A stretch of 6,911 nucleotides of DNA from Thiobacillus sp. (lineage in GTDB: Bacteria > Pseudomonadota > Gammaproteobacteria > Burkholderiales > Thiobacillaceae), in NCBI GenBank assembly GCA_003510325.1, contig DONB01000285.1, positions 1 through 6,911 on the forward strand, in the 5' to 3' direction. A program made the translations under genes and the position numbers. Below, one piece after another: positions 1 to 6,911 of the stretch (its first letter is position 1; each line of letters starts with the position of its first letter). The notes beneath the pieces are model-generated. The model did not search any database and was not told the origin of the DNA. It saw only the letters and a program-made list of their open reading frames with translations.

Positions 1-678
1 GACGACCTGGTGACGCAGGGCGTGACCGAGCCCTACCGCATGTTCACCAGCCGCGCCGAATACCGCCTGCAGCTGCGCGAAGACAACGCCGACATGCGGC
101 TGACCGAAGCAGGCCGCGGCCTCGGCGTGGTCGACGACGCGCGCTGGGACGCCTTCAATCGTAAGCGCGACGCGGTGGGCCGCGAGACTGAGCGGCTCAA
201 GGCGACCTGGGTCAACCCGGCCATCCTGCCGGCCGACGAAGCGACCCGTCTGATCGGCCAGCCGATTGACCACGAATACAGCCTGTTCGAACTGCTGCGC
301 CGGCCGAATCTGGACTACGCACAGGTGCTCGCGTTGCCGGGCGGCGGGGCAGGGGAGGCCGATTCGCGCGTCGCCGAACAGGTCGAAATCGCCGCCAAAT
401 ACCAGGGCTACATCGACCGCCAGAACGAGGAAGTCGATCGGCAACGCGAGCAGGAAACCCTGCGCCTGCCCGCCGATCTCGACTACAGTCAGCTCACCAG
501 CCTGTCGATGGAAGTGCGCCAGCGCCTGCAGAAGGCGCGTCCCGAAACGCTGGGTCAGGCGGCGCGGCTGCAAGGGATCACCCCGGCGGCGATTTCGGTG
601 CTGTTGATCTATGCCAAGCGCGGCTTCAAATCCGACGCCGCGTCTTCCCCTGACGGACTGGCGAAAAAAAGCGCATGA
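1..678 (+). CDS. mnmG: tRNA uridine-5-carboxymethylaminomethyl modification enzyme MnmG (GidA), C-terminal part
   Basis: The 5' part lies outside the window. The frame is open from base 1 and ends at TGA 676-678, leaving 225 residues of a protein usually about 630 long. With MnmE, this FAD-dependent cytoplasmic enzyme builds the aminomethyl-type modification at carbon 5 of the wobble uridine U34 in several tRNAs. The visible part lacks the N-terminal FAD fold. It opens with the strongly conserved [14 protein letters not shown] block (visible residues 10-23), followed by the REDNAD motif. It then has the KYQGYIDRQ motif (133-141) and the C-terminal helical domain with [18 protein letters not shown], the region known to bind MnmE. 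A short, poorly conserved tail ([14 protein letters not shown]) follows. The stop codon overlaps the rsmG start (ATGA), so the two genes are probably cotranscribed and translationally coupled. Identification is secure; only the missing start limits the call. Confidence 0.97.
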   Translation, partial: DDLVTQGVTEPYRMFTSRAEYRLQLREDNADMRLTEAGRGLGVVDDARWDAFNRKRDAVGRETERLKATWVNPAILPADEATRLIGQPIDHEYSLFELLRRPNLDYAQVLALPGGGAGEADSRVAEQVEIAAKYQGYIDRQNEEVDRQREQETLRLPADLDYSQLTSLSMEVRQRLQKARPETLGQAARLQGITPAAISVLLIYAKRGFKSDAASSPDGLAKKSA

Positions 679-1312
679 TGGTTCAACAACAACTCACGGC
701 GGGCGTCGCCGCGCTGGGCCTCACCTTGCCCGACGGCGCCGAAGCGAAGCTCCTGGCCTACCTCGCGCTGCTAGACAAGTGGAACCGCGTGTACAACCTC
801 ACCGCCGTACGCGAAGCCGAGCGCATGGTCAGCCATCACCTGCTGGATTCGCTGGCGGCGGTTCCTTACATTCAGGGCGGCGGAACTGATCTGATTCGTG
901 TGCTCGACGTCGGCAGTGGCGGCGGCCTGCCGGGGATCCCGCTGGCGATCGCACGGCCGGAATTGCAGGTGACGCTGATCGACAGTATCGCCAAGAAAAC
1001 CGCTTTTTTGCTGCAGGCCAAAGCGGAACTCAGCTTGGGCAATCTCAATGTAGTGACAAGCCGGGTGGAGGATTTCCGTCCTGAAGCTGGTTTCGATGTC
1101 ATTACCTCGCGCGCATTTTCCGACCTCAAGGAATTCGTCACGTTGACCCGCCATCTGCTCAAACCGGGCGGGCGCTGGCTGGCGATGAAGGGGCTGTATC
1201 CGCATGAAGAGATCGCTGTGCTGCCTGGTTTCGTGAAAGTAAGCGCTGACCACGTGCTAGTCGTCCCGGGGCTGGACGCGAGCCGCCATTTGATCGTTCT
1301 GGAGCCTGTTGA

Positions 1313-1316
<4 letters not shown>
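675..1316 (+). CDS. rsmG: 16S rRNA (guanine-527-N7)-methyltransferase RsmG (GidB)
   Basis: This cytoplasmic enzyme transfers a methyl group from S-adenosylmethionine to N7 of G527 in 16S rRNA; loss in other bacteria gives low-level streptomycin resistance (family knowledge). The protein has 213 residues, a normal length. Visible landmarks are [11 protein letters not shown] (35-45), HHLLDSL (54-60), the SAM-binding motif [17 protein letters not shown] (76-91), the acidic residue after strand 2 (LIDS, 101-104), SRAF (145-148) and the KPGG...MKG segment (163-173). The start is ATG 675, which overlaps the mnmG stop by four bases. A second ATG follows at once (678), so the true start could be one codon later. 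No strong Shine-Dalgarno sequence precedes either, which fits translational coupling to mnmG. The stop likewise overlaps the parA start. Confidence 0.97.
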
Positions 1317-2096
<780 letters not shown>

Positions 2097-2110
<14 letters not shown>

Positions 2111-2951
2111 GGGACTCGGGCGCGGACTCGATGCGCTGCTGGGCGGCGAAGACAACGCGGCCCCGCCGCAGGGCGATCTGCGCATGATGCAGGTGACGCA
2201 TCTGGCGCCCGGCAAATACCAGCCGCGTACCCAGATGGACAGCGAATCGCTGCAGGAGCTCGCCGACTCGATCCGCGCGCAGGGGCTGATGCAGCCGATC
2301 CTGGCGCGCGAGGTGGCCGGCGGCTACGAAATCATCGCCGGCGAGCGGCGCTGGCGCGCAGCGCAGCTGGCCGGATTGAGCGAAATCCCGGTGCTGGTGC
2401 GTGAAGTCGCCGACGACGCAGTGGCGGCGATGGCGCTGATCGAAAACATCCAGCGCGAGGACCTCAATGCCATCGACGAGGCACACGGCCTGCAGCGCCT
2501 GATCCAGGAATTCGGCATGACCCATGACGCGGTGGCGCAGGCGGTCGGCAAGTCGCGTACTGCGGTGTCCAATCTGCTGCGTCTGCTTAACCTGTCGCGC
2601 CCGGTGCAGGACATGCTGACTGCCGGCCTGATCGAAATGGGCCATGCGCGGGCGTTGCTGCCGCTGCATGCGGGTGCGCAGCGCGAACTGGCGCACGAAA
2701 TCGAAACCCGCGGTTTATCGGTGCGCGAAGTCGAACGCCGGGTGGCGCGGCTGAAGGATCACACAACCACGACGCCGGCCAGGCAGGCTGTTTCGCGCGA
2801 CATCCTGCGGCTGGAAGAAGCGCTGTCGGATGCGCTGGGCATGACGGCCCATGTGCAAACCAGCAGCAAGGGCGGCGGCAGGCTGACCCTGCAGTTTGCA
2901 AGCGCGGAAGAACTGCAAGGCCTGCTGCAGCGCCTGGGAATCCAGCTGTAA
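2097..2951 (+). CDS. parB: Chromosome partitioning protein ParB (Spo0J), CTP-dependent parS-binding clamp
   Basis: ParB binds parS sites near the origin, spreads as a CTP-dependent sliding clamp and stimulates ParA. The 284-residue protein starts with the conserved ParA-contacting tail KLKGLGRGLDALLG (3-16). It continues with PGKYQPR (38-44), the CTP-binding motif GERRWRA (82-88), ENIQRED (116-122), a helix-turn-helix (about 142-162, ending KSRTAVSNLLRL) and GHARALL (182-188). A C-terminal dimerisation region ends QGLLQRLGIQL. The start chosen is ATG 2097, because it begins the conserved MAKLKGLGRG sequence and has AAGGGAG seven bases upstream. An in-frame GTG at 2067 would add ten residues with no family support. 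The gene starts inside the end of parA, so the pair is coupled. No parS site was seen in the window. Confidence 0.97.
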
Positions 2952-2953
2952 AG

Positions 2954-2979
2954 AAGGACACCCCACCTGGCGGGGCCTT
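2954..2979 (+). terminator. Weak terminator-like hairpin after parB
   Basis: AAGG (2954-2957) can pair with CCTT (2976-2979), and CCCC (2961-2964) with GGGG (2972-2975). This makes a stem of eight pairs with a three-base bulge and a seven-base loop, starting three bases after the parB stop codon. The following bases are GGGTGAGC, not a T run, so it is not a canonical intrinsic terminator. It could be a degenerate terminator, an mRNA 3' end stabiliser or chance pairing in GC-rich DNA. Confidence 0.35.
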
Positions 2980-2996
2980 GGGTGAGCTATACAACA

Positions 2997-3010
2997 TCAC
3001 TACATAGTGA
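2997..3010. repeat. Short inverted repeat TCACTA-CA-TAGTGA
   Basis: Two perfect six-base arms are separated by two bases, in the AT-rich gap between parB and atpI, five bases upstream of a longer palindrome. It has the form of a small operator dyad, but no known regulator is recognised from it. The right arm's GTGA could instead pair with TCAC at 3045-3048, enclosing the 21-base palindrome. Confidence 0.5.
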
Positions 3011-3015
3011 AATTC

Positions 3016-3036
3016 ATCATCAAGCTGCTTGATGAT
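3016..3036. repeat. Perfect 21-base palindrome upstream of atpI
   Basis: The arms ATCATCAAGC and GCTTGATGAT are exact reverse complements around a single central T. In RNA this gives a nine-pair stem with a CTG loop. It is followed by TGCATAG rather than a T run, so a terminator is unlikely. Its right end abuts the best candidate promoter for the ATP synthase operon, a position suited to an operator. The pattern ATCAA-N5-TTGAT has FNR-like half-sites in the wrong orientation, so FNR is not supported. The binding protein, if any, is unknown. Confidence 0.6.
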
Positions 3037-3065
3037 TGCATAGATCACACTAATTCTAGTATCAT
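3036..3065 (+). promoter_or_regulatory. Candidate sigma-70 promoter for the atp operon
   Basis: A -35-like TTGCAT (3036-3041) and a -10-like TATCAT (3060-3065, five of six consensus bases) are 18 bases apart. The region is about 34% GC (2985-3060), in sharp contrast to the GC-rich genes on both sides. Transcription would begin near 3071-3073, directly at the atpI ATG (3075). The -35 match is poor (three of six), and other pairings such as TTGATG (3029) with TAATTC (3051) are possible. A small dyad, ACTA-ATTC-TAGT (3049-3060), overlaps the spacer and the first base of the -10. Confidence 0.4.
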
Positions 3066-3074
3066 CGCCGGCTA

Positions 3075-3464
3075 ATGTTTACCGGCATCCGCCGCATCGG
3101 CATTTCTGGGACCCAGCGGGTTGCATTGGCGCAAGCGGGGCTCGCGCCGATTGCCGCATTGACGGGCTGGATGGTTTCCGGGATCGGGGCGGGGCTGGCC
3201 GTGCTGTATGGCGTGCTGGTGGCGCTGGCGGTCAGCACGGTGCTGGTCTGGCGCGAGCGGCAGGCTATGCAGCACCCCGAGTGGGATCAGCATCGCTTGT
3301 TCAAGTTGTTCATCCGCGCCGGGGTCGAGCGGCTGGTGCTGCTGGTAGGGCTGCTGGTCTTGGGTCTCGGTGTGCTGAAGTTGTCGCCGCTGCCGATGAT
3401 GCTGGGTCTGGTTCTGGCGCAGTTGGCCTGGCTGGCCGCGGCAGCGAGCCGCAGCAACAAATAG
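3075..3464 (+). CDS. atpI: ATP synthase subunit I (AtpI), accessory membrane protein
   Basis: This is the first gene of the ATP synthase operon. AtpI is a small membrane protein that is not part of the finished enzyme; in other bacteria it has been linked to assembly or stability of the c-ring and to ion supply, and it is usually dispensable (family knowledge). The 129-residue product has four hydrophobic segments, at about 19-35, 38-59, 86-104 and 107-124, with a charged loop (RERQAMQHPEWDQHRLFK, 60-77) between the second and third. The sequence is poorly conserved, so the call rests on size, four-segment topology and position just before atpB. No Shine-Dalgarno sequence is visible before ATG 3075, and the candidate promoter would give almost no leader. 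The next in-frame ATG (codon 33) lies inside the first membrane region and is unlikely to be the start. Confidence 0.88.
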   Translation: MFTGIRRIGISGTQRVALAQAGLAPIAALTGWMVSGIGAGLAVLYGVLVALAVSTVLVWRERQAMQHPEWDQHRLFKLFIRAGVERLVLLVGLLVLGLGVLKLSPLPMMLGLVLAQLAWLAAAASRSNK

Positions 3465-3487
3465 CTTCGCTAGTGCGGCAGGTTTGA

Positions 3488-4447
<960 letters not shown>

Positions 4448-4470
4448 TTTCCGTAGTACTGATTACCTGG

Positions 4471-4752
<282 letters not shown>

Positions 4753-4805
4753 TTCGCGGGTTGACTCGGAACTTGTCTAAACCCCGTCATTAAAAAGGTG
4801 CGGAT

Positions 4806-5276
4806 ATGAATTTCAACGCAACTTTGATCGGCCAGTCCATCACGTTCATTTTCTTCGTGTGGTTCTGCATGAAGTTCGTGTGGCCGCCGATCATGAACGC
4901 GCTCGAAACGCGCAAGAAGCAGATCGCCGACGGCCTCGCCGCAGCCGATCGCGGCAAGCACGAGCTGGAACTGGCTGCCAAGAAGGCCGGCGACAACATG
5001 CGTGACGCCAAGGCACAAGCCGCCGAAGTGATCGCCCAGGCTGAAAAGCGTGCGGCCCAGATCATCGAGGAAGCGAAGCTGGCTGCCAAGGAAGAGGGCG
5101 ACCGCCAGCTGGCGGCAGCCCAGGCCAATATTGCCCAGGAAACCAACCGCGCACGCGAAAGCCTGCGCGAACAGGTGGCCGGGCTGGCCGTGGCTGGTGC
5201 AGAAAAGATCCTGCGCCGCGAAGTCAACGCGCAAACCCATGCTGACCTGCTGGGCCAGCTGAAAGCCGAGCTGTAA
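4806..5276 (+). CDS. atpF: F-type ATP synthase subunit b (AtpF)
   Basis: Subunit b forms the dimeric peripheral stalk that holds F1 against rotation, linking subunit a in the membrane to delta and alpha. The 156 residues equal the E. coli length. A single N-terminal membrane helix (about 5-26, ending in the conserved FCMKFVWPPIM) is followed by R36, the conserved hinge-region arginine. A long charged, alanine-rich helix (about 34-125) forms the right-handed coiled-coil stalk. The delta-binding end, with VAGLAVAGAEKILRREV, lies near the C-terminus. ATG 4806 has AAGGTG (4795-4800) five bases upstream. The gene follows atpE by 53 bases and is separated from atpH by three, so the b-delta pair is tightly coupled. 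Only one b-type gene is present in this window, so a b homodimer is expected. Confidence 0.97.
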   Translation: MNFNATLIGQSITFIFFVWFCMKFVWPPIMNALETRKKQIADGLAAADRGKHELELAAKKAGDNMRDAKAQAAEVIAQAEKRAAQIIEEAKLAAKEEGDRQLAAAQANIAQETNRARESLREQVAGLAVAGAEKILRREVNAQTHADLLGQLKAEL

Positions 5277-5279
5277 GCC

Positions 5280-5816
5280 ATGAGCGAACTGTCTACCCTG
5301 GCACGTCCCTACGCCGAAGCGGTGTTCCGCATGGCGCAGGGCGAAAACGACCTGGCGGGCTGGTCTTCGCGCGTCGCCACGCTGGCGGCCATCGTTTCCG
5401 ACGCCCAGGTGGCGCGCCTGATTGCCGACCCTGCGGTGTCGGCGGATCGCATCGCCATCCTGATCATCGAGGTGGCAGGTGCCGACCTCGGCGAGCGCGG
5501 CGGCAACTTCGTCAAGGTGCTGGCTGAAAACGACCGGCTGTCGCTGTTGCCGGAAATCAGCGCGCAGTTCGAGACCCTGAAGGCGAATGCCGAAGGCACC
5601 CTCGAGGCGACGATCACCAGCGCACAGGAGCTGACGCAGGCCCAGATCGACGATCTGGTCGCCGGGCTGAAGGCCAAGTTCGGCCGTGCCGTCAATGTGC
5701 AGGTCGCGGTCGATCCCGAACTGATCGGCGGCGCGGTCATCGCCATCGGCGACCAGGTGATAGACGGCTCGGTGAAAGGGCGTCTGCAGCGTATGTCCTT
5801 CGCCCTGCAAGGCTAA
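5280..5816 (+). CDS. atpH: F-type ATP synthase subunit delta (AtpH)
   Basis: Delta sits on top of the F1 head and joins the alpha N-termini to the b stalk; in mitochondria the equivalent is OSCP. The 178-residue protein (177 in E. coli) has an N-terminal helical domain beginning [13 protein letters not shown] (7-19), the alpha-binding part, and a conserved [15 protein letters not shown] region. The C-terminal family signature [21 protein letters not shown] is followed by VKGRLQRM. The start codon is three bases after the atpF stop. Only a weak GAG (5268-5270) precedes it, so translation probably depends on ribosomes arriving from atpF. No frame disruption or unusual residue is seen. Confidence 0.97.
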   Translation: MSELSTLARPYAEAVFRMAQGENDLAGWSSRVATLAAIVSDAQVARLIADPAVSADRIAILIIEVAGADLGERGGNFVKVLAENDRLSLLPEISAQFETLKANAEGTLEATITSAQELTQAQIDDLVAGLKAKFGRAVNVQVAVDPELIGGAVIAIGDQVIDGSVKGRLQRMSFALQG

Positions 5817-5837
5817 TCCACGTACCCATATTTATCG

Positions 5838-5856
5838 GAACCTCACGGTTCGGAGA
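5838..5856 (+). promoter_or_regulatory. Ribosome binding site of atpA with a small hairpin next to it
   Basis: GGAGA (5852-5856) lies six bases before ATG 5863 and fixes the atpA start. Directly upstream, GAACC (5838-5842) and GGTTC (5847-5851) can form a five-pair hairpin with a TCAC loop ending at the first base of the Shine-Dalgarno sequence. The ribosome binding site is convincing; any effect of the hairpin is speculative. Confidence 0.6.
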
Positions 5857-5862
5857 ACACAC

Positions 5863-6911
5863 ATGCAATTGAATCCAAGCGAAATCAGCGAACTGATTAA
5901 AGCCAAGATCGAAAACCTCGGTGCCTCGAGCGAACTGCGCACCCAGGGCACGATCGTGTCCGTCACCGACGGCATCGTCCGCATTCATGGGTTGTCCGAC
6001 GTGATGTCGGGTGAAATGATCGAGATGCCGGGCAACACCTTCGGCGTGGCGTTGAACCTCGAGCGCGACTCCGTCGGCGCCGTGATCCTGGGCGACTACG
6101 AACACATCACCGAAGGCGACGTCGCCAAGTGCACCGGCCGCATTCTCGAAGTGCCGGTGGGCCGCGGCCTGCTTGGCCGCGTGGTGAACTCGCTGGGCCA
6201 GCCGATCGACGGCAAGGGCCCGATCGCCGCCGACACCACCATGCCGATCGAGCGCATCGCTCCAGGCGTGATCGAACGCAAATCGGTCGACCAGCCGGTG
6301 CAGACCGGTCTCAAGTCGATCGACGCCATGGTGCCGGTCGGCCGCGGCCAGCGCGAACTCATCATCGGCGACCGCCAGACCGGCAAGACCGCGGTCGCGA
6401 TCGACGCCATCATCAACCAGAAGGGCACCGGCGTGAAGTGTATCTACGTCGCCATCGGTCAGAAGGCGTCGTCGGTTGCCAACGTGGTGCGCAAGCTGGA
6501 AGAGCACGGCGCGATGGACCACACCATCGTCGTCGCCGCGACCGCGTCCGATGCGGCTGCCATGCAGTACATCGCACCGTATTCCGGCTGCACCATGGGC
6601 GAATACTTCCGTGACATCGGTGAAGACGCGCTGATCGTGTACGACGATCTGACCAAGCAGGCCTGGGCCTACCGTCAGGTGTCGCTGCTGCTGCGCCGTC
6701 CGCCGGGTCGCGAAGCCTATCCTGGCGACGTGTTCTATCTGCACTCGCGTCTGCTCGAGCGCGCCGCGCGCGTCAACGCCGACTACGTCGAGAAGATCAC
6801 CAATGGCGCCGTCAAGGGCAAGACCGGTTCGCTGACCGCGCTACCGATCATCGAAACGCAGGCCGGCGACGTGTCCGCCTTCGTGCCGACCAACGTGATC
6901 TCGATCACCGA
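5863..6911 (+). CDS. atpA: F-type ATP synthase subunit alpha (AtpA), N-terminal part
   Basis: Alpha alternates with beta in the F1 hexamer and holds the three non-catalytic nucleotide sites. The gene runs off the window: 349 complete codons of about 513 are present, with no internal stop. Visible parts are the N-terminal helix that binds delta ([19 protein letters not shown]), the beta-barrel (about 27-95), and the nucleotide-binding domain. The P-loop GDRQTGKT is at 169-176, with K175 and T176 at exactly the E. coli positions. Walker B ALIVYDD is at 256-262, followed by [10 protein letters not shown]. The conserved [31 protein letters not shown] stretch is present up to the edge, written here only to mark the end of the visible domain. 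The arginine finger and C-terminal domain are outside. ATG 5863 has GGAGA six bases upstream. It follows atpH by 46 bases in the standard operon order. Confidence 0.98.
   Translation, partial: MQLNPSEISELIKAKIENLGASSELRTQGTIVSVTDGIVRIHGLSDVMSGEMIEMPGNTFGVALNLERDSVGAVILGDYEHITEGDVAKCTGRILEVPVGRGLLGRVVNSLGQPIDGKGPIAADTTMPIERIAPGVIERKSVDQPVQTGLKSIDAMVPVGRGQRELIIGDRQTGKTAVAIDAIINQKGTGVKCIYVAIGQKASSVANVVRKLEEHGAMDHTIVVAATASDAAAMQYIAPYSGCTMGEYFRDIGEDALIVYDDLTKQAWAYRQVSLLLRRPPGREAYPGDVFYLHSRLLERAARVNADYVEKITNGAVKGKTGSLTALPIIETQAGDVSAFVPTNVISIT

Noticed and set aside
1228..1239. Possible parS-like site in rsmG (TTTCGTGAAA)
   Set aside because: The parS consensus has TTTCACGTGAAA in its centre. Here two central bases are missing and the site is not palindromic, so ParB binding is not supported.
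3019..3033. Possible FNR box in the 21-base palindrome
   Set aside because: An FNR site is TTGAT-N4-ATCAA. Here the half-sites are everted (ATCAA-N5-TTGAT), which is the wrong arrangement.
2952..3074. Replication origin (DnaA boxes) in the AT-rich gap
   Set aside because: Gene order suggests that the origin may be close on the chromosome, but no TTATCCACA-like box is present here or elsewhere in the window.
4761..4791. Possible internal promoter before atpF starting with TTGACT
   Set aside because: The -35 match is good, but nothing resembling a -10 box lies 15-19 bases downstream.
5737..6744. A 335-codon open frame on the - strand opposite atpA
   Set aside because: It is antisense to the conserved alpha subunit and shows the Asp-, His- and Arg-rich composition typical of reverse-strand shadows.

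Overview
This window is a stretch of ordinary core chromosome. It holds ten protein genes, all on the + strand and almost without gaps: mnmG (3' end only), rsmG, parA, parB, then atpI, atpB, atpE, atpF, atpH and atpA (5' part only). The order mnmG-rsmG-parA-parB followed by the F-type ATP synthase operon is typical of Betaproteobacteria, where this block often lies near the replication origin. The high GC content, the E. coli-like ATP synthase sequences and the atpI gene fit that assignment. I would guess a Nitrosomonadales or Thiobacillus-like organism, but the genus cannot be fixed from this sequence.

Bases 1-2951 form one tightly coupled cluster. mnmG and rsmG share an ATGA stop/start, rsmG and parA share another, and parA and parB overlap by 14 bases. 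MnmG modifies the tRNA wobble uridine and RsmG methylates 16S rRNA at G527. ParA (ATPase) and ParB (CTP-dependent clamp) segregate the chromosome.

Bases 2952-3074 are an AT-rich gap with a weak terminator-like hairpin, three short dyads (one a perfect 21-base palindrome) and a plausible promoter whose start point would fall almost on the atpI start codon.

Bases 3075-6911 hold the ATP synthase operon in the classical order: the accessory protein AtpI, the membrane subunits a, c and b, then the F1 subunits delta and alpha. All key residues are present: the subunit a arginine, the subunit c aspartate and RQP loop, and the alpha P-loop. The 92-base atpI-atpB gap holds a long, nearly perfect hairpin just upstream of the atpB start. 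The atpB-atpE gap holds a U-rich leader and a strong Shine-Dalgarno sequence, as expected for the subunit needed in the most copies. No gap exceeds 130 bases.

I found no mobile element, CRISPR array, tRNA, rRNA, parS site or DnaA-box cluster, and no undescribed system. The observations worth a second look are the non-coding structures on either side of atpI.
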